Made by a program: the position numbers and the translations under genes
Notes under the pieces: generated by a model
What the model was told of the DNA's origin: nothing
Seen by the model: only the letters and a program-made list of their open reading frames with translations
Database searches by the model: none
NCBI RefSeq assembly: GCF_028372415.1
Contig: NW_027325156.1
Location: forward strand, 62,001 to 126,000
Direction of reading: 5' to 3'
Length of the DNA stretch: 64,000 nt
Source: Notamacropus eugenii
Lineage: Eukaryota; Chordata; Mammalia; Diprotodontia; Macropodidae
Shown here: piece by piece, positions 44,810 through 56,221 of the stretch
How positions within the stretch are numbered: the stretch's first letter is position 1
Layout of the letters: each line of letters starts with the position of its first letter

Positions 44810-46345
44810 ATATTTTTCTAATTATTTAGATCTGACTTTATTTGTGTGAAAAGTGTTTTGTGTAGTCCCTGGGTTTGTTTTGGCAGGTAGACTCCCAGAT
44901 ATTGTATAGTGTCTACAGTACCTTTAAATGGGATTTCTCTTTCTGTCTCTTGCTGTTGGGCTTTGTTAGTAACGTATAGAAATACAGATGATTTATGTGG
45001 GTTTATTTTGTATCCTACAACTTTTCTAAAGTTATAATTTCAAGTAGTTTTTTGTTGGAGGTGTAAGCTCAGTTCCATGTGGACAGTCTCGGGCGGGTAA
45101 AGGTGCGAGCTTCTAAACCTTAGAGTTCTCATGAGGCCCCCCAGGAAACAGCAGGGAATTGAGGAGTGAGATCTCGTGCATTTCTGCCTCTTCCCGTGAG
45201 AAACGTGATGGGAGAGAGCATCCCCGCCCTCGAGACTGGCCCGGATCTGGGCACACCTATTGTTATCTAACAGGCACGGTATTCAGGTGCAAACTATGCG
45301 GCCGGAGAGCTTAAGTAGGGTCAGGAAAGCCTGAAGGCGCTCTTAGCGCTGAGGGGCCCTTACAGGACAGAAGGCCCCTCTTCTTTCCTCTCTTCGCTCT
45401 TCCCTCCCCCCTCTCTCCCCACTTCCACTTCTGCTTTCATTCTCTTACTGTAAGATCTTTGCCTCCTTGGGAGATTTCTCTCTCTCTCCTAAGGAAGAGT
45501 TCCCCCTGCACATGTAACCAGGACCCTGAATAAAGCCTAACCCTTGTTCGACTCCGGAAAGTCTCTTCTCTCATACGTTTATCTGGTTTGGCCAGCCGAA
45601 GACCTGCGATAGGTAAGGTAAGACTCGGGTAGCCCTCAGGCCTCTAGGCCTGGCAGTTTTTTACTTGATTCTCTAGGATTCTCTAAGTATATCATCATGT
45701 CATCTGCAGAGAGCGCATTTAGGGTTAGTTTCTTCTCTGCCTATTCTAATTCTTTCAATTTCTTTTTGTCCTCTTATTGTTAAATCTAACAGTTCTAGCA
45801 CCAGACTGAAGAACAGTGGTGATAATGGACATCCTTGTTTCACCCCAGATCTTACTGGAAAGGCAGCTAGCTTGTCCCCATTACATGTAATTTTGTAATA
45901 CACGATGATTTTAGGTAGGTGTTACTTGTTATTTTTTAGGAAGGGTTCATTTATTCCTATGCTCTCCAGTGTTTTCAATAGGAATGGCTGTTGTATTGTG
46001 TCAAAAGCTTTGCATCTATTCAAATTATCATATGGTTTCTGTTAGTCTTGTTGTTGATATGATCATATATGCTGATAGTTTCCCCAATATTGTACCAGCT
46101 CTGCATTCCTGTTATGAGTCCTACCTGATCAAAATGTATTATTCACATGATAAATTGCTGTAATCTTTTTATTAATATCTTATTTAAAATTTTCTCATCT
46201 GTATTCATTAGGGAAATTGGTCTATTATTTTCTTTCTCTGTTTTGGTTCTTCCTGGTTTAGATATCATTTCTCTTGTAATAAACCAATATTGTGATTGCC
46301 TGCTGATACCCCAGACTAAGGATGCCTGGTCCTGATTTATTGTAC
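44810..46345 (-). mobile_element. L1 LINE ORF2 fragment, split by a solo LTR
   Basis: Minus strand. RT blocks are visible: ITCNGDKLAAFPVRSGVKQG, then CPLSPLFFSLVLE (about 45780-45900), and [18 protein letters not shown] (about 46180-46250). The lower piece (44810-45052) gives the region after the RT active site. The element is worn. The LTR at 45053-45655 was inserted later. Confidence 0.88.
45053..45655 (+). mobile_element. Solo LTR of an endogenous retrovirus, class II-like
   Basis: 603 bp with TGTTGG and GGCA termini. It is flanked by a 6-bp target duplication GTTTTT (45047-45052 and 45656-45661) within an L1. AATAAAGCC lies near 45529. The end region shares GATAGGTAAG and a CGGGTAGCCC-like stretch with the LTR at 21948-22357, so the two are related subfamilies. 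No internal region remains. Confidence 0.83.
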
Positions 46346-46399
46346 CTTTGACATGCATAGCTTACTAAACCAGCAGGCTTTGTTTCCTCAGTCATTTTA

Positions 46400-46600
46400 A
46401 TCTCTCCTGCTCCACATTTGATCCTCACAACAATCCATGAAGGCAGGTGCCGTTAGTATTCCCATTTTGAAGTTGAGAAAATGGAAGCAGACAAAAGTTA
46501 ACTAACTTGCCCTGGGTCTCACAGCTAACAAGTGTCTCTGGTCACATTTGAACTGGGGTCTTCCCAACTCCAGGCTCAGTGTTCTGTATACTGGGCCACT
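46400..46600 (-). mobile_element. MIR SINE, antisense
   Basis: TTTGATCCTCACAACAATCC, GTTGAGAAAATGGAAGCAGA, GGGTCTCACAGCTAACAAGT and TTTGAACTGGGGTCTTCCC. Confidence 0.85.
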
Positions 46601-46636
46601 GTAATGGTAATGTAAATGAGAAAATCTTAATTTAGA

Positions 46637-46653
46637 GTTAGGGTTAGGGTTAG
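46637..46653. repeat. Short TTAGGG interstitial repeat
   Basis: GTTAGGGTTAGGGTTAG, not quite three units of the vertebrate telomere repeat. Confidence 0.8.
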
Positions 46654-46808
46654 CCTAAGTTACACATGGTGGGAGGAGCTTGTTGAATGGGTGGACCAGG
46701 AAGGGTGGAGCAGAGCTGGGAGGAAATTGGTCAGACTAGTCAGAGCTGGGAAGGGCACAGGCAGGTAGGCAAAGCTTAGGCTCCTGAGTGTGTGTTTGTG
46801 GGAACGTT

Positions 46809-46824
46809 CCAGCAGGGGGCAGAG
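46809..46824 (+). promoter_or_regulatory. Candidate CTCF site
   Basis: CCAGCAGGGGGCAGAG is a strong match to the CTCF core consensus. Confidence 0.5.
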
Positions 46825-46829
46825 AGGCT

Positions 46830-47690
46830 TGGGAATGACTTTGCCCCCTGCAGTGATAAACTGTATTGACTTCTTGGTCACTATGACTGAGTTTGTTTTC
46901 TCATTCTGGGATTTGACTTTTTGGTATCTAAATAAGTTTTCTTCTGCCTTCTATATAGAAAGTCTGTTATACTTTGCAATTGAGAACTATGGCAACATAT
47001 TCATAGTCACCGCCAGTGCTACGTGCCTTGGCGATACAGCCACCCAACTTCATCATTGCCATTGACCTCTAAGTCATTCACTATAAATACTTGTTCCTAT
47101 GTGCAAATCTATCGAGTAATCAGTTGTATGGTGTTCCATTTGACAAGTAAGTTAAGCTGAAAGACAATGGTCTAAGCATGATCACTTTATTAGTTAGACT
47201 AGCAATAACCAATAAATTGTGTCAATGTCTTCTCTCGGTGACCAAGGGAGAACTCACCAGCCACAATAGGGTTTTGGGGAATACAGAGTTGGGTAAATGG
47301 GGAAACTAATATAATTGTTACAGTGTAGACAGCATTGGGGTAGGGACAATTGGGCTGATGTGGGAGCCTAGTGATCATTAAGGAGCATTAATTATTCTGT
47401 GGGACCCAGTAGCGCCTTGCACGTCTTGGTAGCAGACCTGAGTTAGCAGACTCCCTGGCACCTAGAAGGGTTTGTTGGGGACATAGGAATTTTACAAGGA
47501 AGGACACAATCTTTTGGGGATTCTAACAAGTGAACTTATAACTAACTCAGAGGAAAAGCTGACTCAGATGGAAGAACGTGGACTGAGCAATTATACAAAA
47601 TGGAGCATCAGTGCAGGACAGGGTTAATTTAGAATCGCCTCAATTGTAGAAGCATGCAGAGGGATCTAAATTTTCTCAGTGGCCAAAAAT
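46830..47690. other. No recognisable feature
   Basis: No supported gene. The 47140-47690 part has the feel of an old repeat but I cannot name it. Confidence 0.35.
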
Positions 47691-47694
47691 CTAT

Positions 47695-47885
47695 AGTTCT
47701 TACTTATTTTTATATCATGGATCTCTGTGGCAGTCTGGTTGAGCCTCAGGACCCTCACTCAAAATGATGTTTTTAAATACATAAAATAAACAGCATCATC
47801 CTGGAAACCAATTGTGTAGAAATACAGTCATACAAATATTTCTACAAAAGGTTCCTGGATGCCAGGTAAAGATCTCCTGACTTAG
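47695..47885 (+). mobile_element. Ancient mammalian DNA-transposon-like repeat
   Basis: ATGGATCTCTGTGGCAGTCT, GGTTGAGCCTCAGGACCC and ATGATGTTTTTAAATACATA, then CCAGGTAAAGATCTCCTG, closely follow a repeat also common in eutherians. I believe it is a non-autonomous hAT-type element, but the name is uncertain. Confidence 0.45.
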
Positions 47886-48835
47886 GGCGTCTAAATGAAC
47901 GTCAGATGGTCCTGATGCTGTCAGCGTCCTTAGGAGTCTTTCTTCTCTTCTAAGCCTTGGCATCTGTCATGTCTCTTTCTGTTTTCCTTACGGTCAGACA
48001 TTCATCACAGTCTACAAAGCACTACTGCTTATTGCGTTGCACAGTTCTACAAGGAGGCTGACCCTAATACAAGTTTATTCTTTTTCCTTTGTCACGTTCC
48101 TCTACTTTGTGTAAGTCCAGATCAGAGAAACATTTTCATGAAGAGCATGCATTCTATCATGACATCATATCATTTGTAATTAAACTAGGCTGTATTTCTT
48201 TAGAAAGATAGAATACTTCCCAAATCCGCCAATGGAGGGGAATTTTGACACCTAATAAATTGTTACATCTTATTATTGTAGGTCTCACATCCCACTTTAA
48301 AGTTCAGGGTCTATGACTAAGCAAACAAAATGTTAAACATTTTAAACAAGTTAAAATCTAACATTGCATCTCTCAGGAACTTTTTCTTTATCATGGAGAA
48401 GTGTTTCTTTTTGATTCATGGGTTATGCTATTTTAATAACACAGGACAATAGGAGATACCATCATATTCCCGTAATAAGCTACCAGATTTTCAGTTCATA
48501 TTCTAGTAGCCCAATTTGTGTTCTAATTTGTATTTGATACATTTTTTTCTCATTACATTCCAGTACATTCAGTTCAAGCTCTCAATAGTAGATAGAATCC
48601 AATGAGTAAGTATCTAGATTTTTGTCTTCACTTCCTCTGAAAACCAGATCTATCATGGTTTCCATGAATGGGGCTTGATGTAAGAGAGAGTTGGGGGGAT
48701 TGAGGAGAAAAGGAAAACCAGCTCAGCAGAACATAAGAGACTTGGTATAGAGAGGAAGACAGAGAGATTGCTCAGGGACAAATCACCAAATTACTTAGGA
48801 TCCAGACTGCAAGCAGCCTCTTCACACATCCTTGC
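47886..48835. other. No recognisable feature
   Basis: No supported gene or named repeat. Confidence 0.4.
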
Positions 48836-48837
48836 AC

Positions 48838-49515
48838 ATGCACTCTTTGGAGATACGTGGGGTCGTTTCCATACCATTGCCATAAAGTATCACAATAAAC
48901 CTAGTCATGTGACGTTTTTGTTTCCCAGTTTTTATAAAAGTTATGTTTATATTATATTACTGTCAAGTGTGCAATAGTATTTTGTCTAAAAACCAATAGA
49001 CACACCTCAAAATTACTTTATTACTAAAAAATGCTAACTATCATCTGTATCTTCAGGGAGTTGTAATCTTTTTGCAGGGTCTTGCCATGATGTTGATGGC
49101 TGCTGGCTGATCAGGGTGGTGATTCCTGAAGTTTGGGGTGGCTGTAACAGTTTATTAGAAGAAGGCTTCACCAATAACTGGTCAGTGGAACAGACAGAAC
49201 ATGCATACATCTATCACTTAAGGTTGCCATCTTCTATGGGCATGGTTCATGGCACCCAAAAACAGTTACAAAAGCAACATCAAAGATCACTGGTCACAGA
49301 TCACTTTAGCAGATGTGATAATAATGAAAAGGTTTGAAATATTGTGAGAATTACCAACATGTGACACAGAGACATGATTTGAGCACGTGCTATTGGAAAA
49401 ATGGCACTGGTAGACTTGCTCAATGCCGGTTCACCAATAACTTTGCATTTGTACAAATTCAAGATCTTCAAAGCACAAGATAGCCAAGTGCAATGAGATG
49501 AGGTAAATCTTGGTT
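48838..49515 (-). mobile_element. Tigger1-like DNA transposon with large internal deletion
   Basis: Antisense order matches Tigger1 as I remember it. From the 3' terminal side: TTTGGAGATACGTGGGGTC, TTTATAAAAGTTATGTTTA, AAGTGTGCAATAGTATTTTG, TTTATTACTAAAAAATGCTA, AACTATCATCTG and GTAATCTTTTTGCAGG, then the last transposase codons (CTGATCAGGGTGGTGATTCC). It then jumps to the 5' untranslated part: TGGTCAGTGGAACAGACAGA, AACATCAAAGATCACTGGTC and AAATATTGTGAGAATTACCA, followed by the 5' terminus near GTGCAATGAGATGAGGTA. About 680 bp remain of a roughly 2.4-kb parent. The transposase is gone. Confidence 0.88.
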
Positions 49516-51334
49516 ATGCTGTCAGTCAGGGGGCCAAACAATCTGAAATCAGACTGCAGATTGACTTAGAAAACTCCAAATCAACATTATCTAGGTTGTA
49601 TCATTTTATTTACTTTGTTAAACATTTCCAAGTTACATCTTAGTTGAGCTGGGCTGGGCATTGGGTACCTCTGTTCTAATTGACCAATAGGTGGCCTCTC
49701 CATCAATATGGAAATTATTTTTCAAGTTATAATCTTGATGCAATGTTTAAATTGATCTGATTTTAAAATCTCAAACTTTCCAAACACATTGTAGAAACTC
49801 AAAGATTTCAGAGTAAACATAATGGCCTTTGTGATTCCCACTCCTTCCCAGCTGACAGTTTCTCTAGCACTCAGCTTATACAAGGAAGCCACATTCTCAA
49901 AATTTAATGTGATTCCATAGCTTGAGGAGCTCTGGCCTTCCAGAGTTGGATCCTACGTATGGAGGGCTTCTTAACTGTACCAAGGTTCTTAATTCTCCTC
50001 TCCTCTTGTTCTGAAGGAACATTAAGGCTACATGTACTCTGATTTCAAAATTATACAGTGGCGTTTCTTTTTTGTTGTTCATTAATAGAATTTAAATCAA
50101 TCTATGGCAAATCATATTCAGCTTTACATTCTTGTAGGGGGAAAAACCAAGCCTTTTCATAGCTTCCATTTTCATGCACATTTGAAACATCATGCTAGAT
50201 ACATCCTTAAGGGACAAAATACCATGAAATGCTTTTGTGGCAATAAACTATGCCTTGTTCACAATCAGGAAAAGTTAACTCAATGGAAAGAAACAAAGTA
50301 TTGCCCTGGCAAAACCTGTGTGAGGAAGGGGGACTAATCAACCTGTCCACAAAATTTTTTCTAAGCAGCAAGATAATCAAAGTTGACAACTTTTTATTTT
50401 AAGAATCTTTTCACACAATTAAAAGCAATCCACAAGTCTAGTTTCCAAAAGCAAAACAAAAAACCTTTTCTCATTCTCAAAAAGCATAATATAGGAACAC
50501 ATATCTATAACCTAGAAGATGATTAGAGAAACTTCCACTGTCTATATTTTTGCCTCTGTGACAGCCATGTCAACAAATATTAGTCATAACAAACAATGAC
50601 TTCAAATTTCCAATTATTTCAGTAATTCCAGTTATTCCCAAATAATTCCAAAATATTCCAATTGTTTTCAATAAAATAATTAATGGTAAAATTATTCAGA
50701 AGTTCCACATATATAATACCAATGAATATTGTACACATTATTTAGACCTCATTTCAGCTATTTAATTTTCTCACATTTATTTTCTACTTTTCACTGAGTG
50801 GGTTTTATTATATGTAACATTTCTTACTCCCTTTTTAAAATCTTATTTTTTGAGGCAATCATATCTCAGAAGAAAAGGGAAGACAGAATTTGCTCTTCAT
50901 TCTGAATTTTTCCATTTCTCATTCGTTTCACCCAAAGGGATCAAATTTAGAACAGGAAGAAGTTAAGTGTCACCCTAAGAAAGGATCAAACCCTCGACAT
51001 TTCAAAGACTTTGAACACCTTTCTACCTAAAGCACAAAACAGACAGAAGCCCTTTTGCCCCTTCCAATGCTACATCCTCACAAGAAAGTCACAGACAAGG
51101 AAAACATTTTTTAAAAATGTATATGAGTTGCTCAGGACCAGATAAGATAGATTTTTGCTTAGATAAGACTTGTATATAAATGAGAACACTTAAAACAGCA
51201 CCCTATCCCAGCTTCCCACACACACTCACAAATTCAACAAGATGAAAGAAATAATTCCTGACCTTTACAAACAAGCTCACCCATCCAACAAAAGTAAATG
51301 TAGAATTAATTATAGGTAGTAGGCTATCAGTTTG
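49516..51334. other. AT-rich, no recognisable feature
   Basis: No supported gene or named repeat. Confidence 0.4.
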
Positions 51335-51480
51335 GGGTAGCTAGGTGGCACAGTGGATAGAGTACCAGTCTCGCAGTCAGGAGGACCTGAGGTGAAATCC
51401 AGCTTCAGACACTTGACACTAGCTGTGTGACCCTGGGCAAGTCACTTAATGCCGATTGTCTCAGGGGAAAAACCATAACC
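51335..51480 (+). mobile_element. Marsupial tRNA-derived SINE, young-looking
   Basis: GGGTAGCTAGGTGGCACAGT, GGATAGAGTACCAGTCTCGC, AGTCAGGAGGACCTGAGG, then GTGTGACCCTGGGCAAGTCA and GTCTCAGGGGAAAAACC. Short form without the CORE 3' part. It is the least diverged SINE in the window. Confidence 0.9.
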
Positions 51481-54400
51481 AGTTTATATCTCAAGGGATA
51501 AAAGAAATTCTAATAATACTAGATTTCTTTCCTGATAGTGCTCACTTAAACCTCCCTATTCCCATTCACAGACATGCACAAAGGCAGGGAGAGTTCTCTC
51601 CCCAAGACAAAAATACTCAACTAATACTGGAAGCAAATACCTGATGAAGTATCAACAATCAGAGATGAGAAGGAGGAGAACAAACAAAGAACAGTCCCAT
51701 TCTCATGGGGAAGGTTGTAGTAGCCTACAAAGAAAGACACATACTCTCGGGATTGGCACAGACCTACAGAAAGTGGTCTTCAGAGCATTTATCTTCACCT
51801 TAATTTCCCAAACTTTTGCATGTGGACACCAGGAAGGATTCGTTTGAGAACTTTTCACAGAGAGACTTCACATCCTTTAATGTCTCCTCCAATTCTAAAA
51901 CTCTGATTTTCCCAATGCTACAATGGAAACCAAATGTCCCATGTGCAGATTAAAAATAGAAAATGCACTTTGACAATTTTAGAAGGAACAATTGGGTTCC
52001 CTATTTTAGAAGAGCCATGAAAGAGAAAATATATCTAGAAAATTAACTTATCATAAAAGAAGACCCAACAGTCTGCTCATAATCATGGGACTTTTAGTGC
52101 TTTAAAGAATTTCAAAACTATAGAATGAAATATGTTACTTCATGCAGACTTAGAAACATTGGAGTAAACAGTTTTTTCCCAGTGCAGACTATGTAGGGAC
52201 TACTCCATGTCTTTGATCATCCTTTGCTAACCCATCCTGGCAGCAATGAAAAGTTCTGTCTAGACACAAGGAAAAATCAAGACCCTGTTCCTTCCTCTAT
52301 GATATCAGATTGGTGCTGGAGGACTTCCCGTATTGAATGTCCTTGAAGTCCTCAAATTAAGTGACTTAAGGAGAAATTCAAAATTGGATGTTAAACATCA
52401 CATGAAGAAGCTTCGTGATTTGGGGGATTTAATGTCAGAGTTCCCCTGGGCTTTTCAGATGATAGTCAAGGCCTTGCCACACTTGTGTAGAGCATGGTGA
52501 ATTTGCTAAGGACTAATGTGGAATGATAACCTACTGTTCCCTCTCTCCTGTTTGCCTCTCCTTCTGTTTTTAATGGCAACTGAATTTGGAGGCAGTTAGG
52601 AAAACAGTTACTTTGATAAGTAAAACAACAGAAAGGTACTATCCAACACAGGGAAGCATGTGACCCCATTTTGGCCCCATTTTGCCTCATAATTCTGTGT
52701 CACTAATATTCTCTGGCATTGTAGGGTCTTAAGAACAACCCAGTCTTACTCTGACAGTCTTCAGATAATGGATAAGAAAGCCTCCTGTGACTGCTTGTTC
52801 AAATGATCAAACAGCATTACTATTGGTCAGGAAAACCAAGAACTCAGAGTCATTGGAAAAATGCTTGGGCCTGAGGCCATCCTCTGCAATGGCCTTCTCC
52901 TTCCCTCATCAAAGAATAGACTTGGCAGATTTGGGTTCATGAAGAGCCTTGAATGAAAATGGTACAGCAGAGGAGAAGAACGTATTTTCTTCTCAAACCT
53001 CCTTCACTATGTCTAGTCCATCACCTATCTACCTACAGAACTGGAACTTTTAAATGAATTCTTTGCCAATATTCCTGATTATTCCAAGCAACATGCCAGA
53101 ACTTGCACATTAAAATGAAATGTGGTAGATCCTGCAGATATAGAAACATGTAGTACTCTTTCCCAGCTTGTCTTCCTATGGATGGACCCAGCTCAGTATA
53201 GGGATGAGAGGTGGTACAGAGAGCAGTCCTTCCCAAGTCCCGTAAACCTGAAAGGTCTGGTTCCATACAGAGTGGTGAAGTGGCTCCTCCTGCTTCCTTT
53301 ATCTTTCCCTATCCTTTTTCGACCTGGCAGTTTCTGATCTCTGTCTCTGCATCCGCAAGGCAAACATATGCTAATGACTACAAGAGGAAGGCAGACCACA
53401 GAAGGGTCCTGTCAAATATGGTGCTGGGAGCAAACGACCTCAGGCCCCTCCCACCTCGGACAATCTGGGCTACTTTCAAGCTTGTCCTTGCATTCCCATC
53501 ACCCCACATGGTACCTGGCCTAAAGGACACCTTGCCTCTCATTGCTGAGGCTGTAACTCATCGTGCTATCGACATCAGTGGCCTCCTGCACCTGTAGGAT
53601 GCGTTACCGACCACCAGAGGCTCTGGACAGCAGCAGATAGCGGAATTGTTAGCACCTTTCTTCCCAGGAGTTAATCCTTTTTGAAGCTCCAACCTGGGAA
53701 ATGTTTGTCCTTAAAGACAGCAGCGAGATCCAAAACATTGGCAACACTGCACGCAGCGAACTAACCTGACCAGGCTCAAATCCTCATTGGGGGGACTCTA
53801 GTCCAGAGTCCTGGGCAGCCCAAGTCACTCTCGCTCAGAAACCAGAGGTTGTGTGAAACTTGTCAGACCCTGGCTTCTATGTCCCTTGGCACTTTGGCTT
53901 AGGGGAGAGACATCGTGGCTAAATGGACACACCTCAAACAAAACCCTTGGCAACTGATAACCAACACCACTGAGCAGCGATAGTGCCTCATGGGGTGTGA
54001 CTTTGGTCATCTAATCCATGATGGTAACAGTGCCTCTATTATCTGCCCTTGGCCCCAGTGTGACCAACGCCAGCAGTACCAAGCTGCCTTTGTATGTGAT
54101 AGCCTGGGCTCTATCTGAGCAGCCAGACTGTCCATGGCATCTGTTCCAAAGGAATGGGGAAATGCCGTTAACAGCCTTTTGCATCGTTGAGGACAATTCT
54201 TACTACTGGTTACATGTCAGATCCACCCATTTCAAGAGTAGTATAGGCATCCGGACATCAAACTCTGACTAAGCAAGTTTCTAAGGGATTCCTGTAATCT
54301 CAATGGAGCTGATTCCTTCACCAGGAAGTCTTTTTAGAGACAGAAAGGGCCTGATTTAGATGCAGAGCCCACTGATCAATAGTAGGGTAGTTTTACTGCA

Positions 54401-55535
54401 CACATATATGGGTTTGGTAGCTGTAGACCCAATGAATACTGGGGTCTTTTAATAAAGTAACAAGACCCGGTTTGATGGCAGATCAGTAAGGTGATGGTGG
54501 TAATGACCAGGGCAGGAGATCCACCTCACAAGGGCCTCAACACTATAGGGGTGAAAATAACCAGTGGTCTGGTTATTTACAGGCAATTCAAGCCTGATGC
54601 TAACAGAACCCCAACCTCAGCCATCTCCCACTATTCCTAAAATGGAAACAAACCATTAATTTCCTCCCATTAACACTTAAGTATTGGTATAAAAATTAAT
54701 TACTGCCTTTGCTGCCGTGTCTGCAAGTCAAACAACCAGAGTGAATGCCAAAGGAAGACAAAGTGAGCTGGGTTAGGACCAGAAACCCTACAGAACAAAA
54801 GCCTCTGGGTCTCTTGAGGATTCCAGAATCAGAGATTCCAGGCTCTACATCCAGTCTCCCTTTCAGGGGTTTCTGGTTTCCAGCTGATGTTTGGGGAGGA
54901 GACAGAGTGATGATGACATCTCATCAGATAGGGAAAAAATAAGTTTGACAAGCAAAACTATAGAACAAAAGCGAACTGTTGAGTGTGGAGCTTGGAGTGA
55001 ATGACCCACTAAGGCCCTTTCTAGCCCTGTCATTATGAGACTCTAGGATCAATGGACATTCCAGGGTTTTAAGTGTGTTCTCTCTTTTTCGGCTCTGCAG
55101 TGTCCAGGTTACAGCCAAGTATTCTAGCAAAGAATTTCCACTTGTATGCTGAGAAAGGTGAATTTGACAAGTAAAATGACAGAATTCTCTGAGGTGCCAA
55201 TGGGGGGGGCTCGTTGGGTCATCTCAGCAGTTCCCATGCATTTAATGACTTTCTCTATGCTGATGCTGCTCAGGTTGACCTTTCCTGCCTCAGACTCTGC
55301 TGACTCCCAACCTTGCCTGACAACTGCCTTTCATTCCTCTCAAAATGGACATCTTGGACACATCTTAAGCTCAACACATCCTAGACAAAGCTGGTGATCA
55401 TTCCTAACCCTTCCTACTTTCTGTCCAGAGCAAAAACATCTTCTCAGTCCCTCAGGATCCCAACTAGGGCACTATTCAAACTGCTGCAGTAGCTTGTGGA
55501 GTGTACCTTTCACAACATCTCTAGAACATACTCCC
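51481..55535. other. About 4 kb without a recognisable gene
   Basis: No domain is recognised. A frame at 53211-53597 holds a stretch (53330-53405) faintly like a retroelement integrase end, too weak to call. Confidence 0.35.
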
Positions 55536-55711
55536 TTCTCTCCTCTGTTACTGCCACCAGCCTGGCACAGAGTCTCATGCCCTCATACCTGGACAATTGT
55601 AATAGCCTGGAATGACCGCCATTCCTTGCTTCTTTTAAGTCCCAGTAAAAATCCCACCTTCTACAGGAAGCCTTCCTTAACCCCTCTTAATTCTTTTCCT
55701 CTTTTGCTATG

Positions 55712-55932
55712 GTGGTTCAGCTGTTAAAGTCATGCCTGATTTTCCATGGCCCCATCTGGAGTTTTCTTGGCAAAGACACTAAAATGGTTTGCCATTTTCT
55801 TCTCCAGTTCATCAAAAAGAAGAGAAAACTGAGACTTACTCAGAGTCACATAGCTAGGAAGTGTCTAAGGCCAGATCTGAACTTAGGTCTTCCTGACTCC
55901 AGGCCTACTACCCTGTGCATTGTACCACCTTT
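55712..55932 (-). mobile_element. Mar-1-type CORE-SINE inside L2, antisense
   Basis: GTTAAAGTCATGCCTGATTT, GGAGTTTTCTTGGCAAAGA, CAGAGTCACATAGCTAGGAA and TGAACTTAGGTCTTCCTGAC. Confidence 0.85.
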
Positions 55933-56061
55933 CAATTATTTTCTGTTTGATCTTGTACATCACTTGCTTTGTATGTATTTGTTTGGATGTTTTGTACCTC
56001 ATTAGATTGTAAGCTCTATGAGGGTGAGGACTATCTTTTGTTCCATTTTGTATCCCCAGAA

Positions 56062-56179
56062 GGAAATCTTCCAGGTCACATGACAAGAGGAGGCTGTCCC
56101 CCAGGAGCTCAAAGATACTTCCATGGTCCATCTCTAAGAAGATAAAGGAAAGAGATTTTCTTGCTACAATCACGGGTGT

Positions 56180-56221
<42 letters not shown>

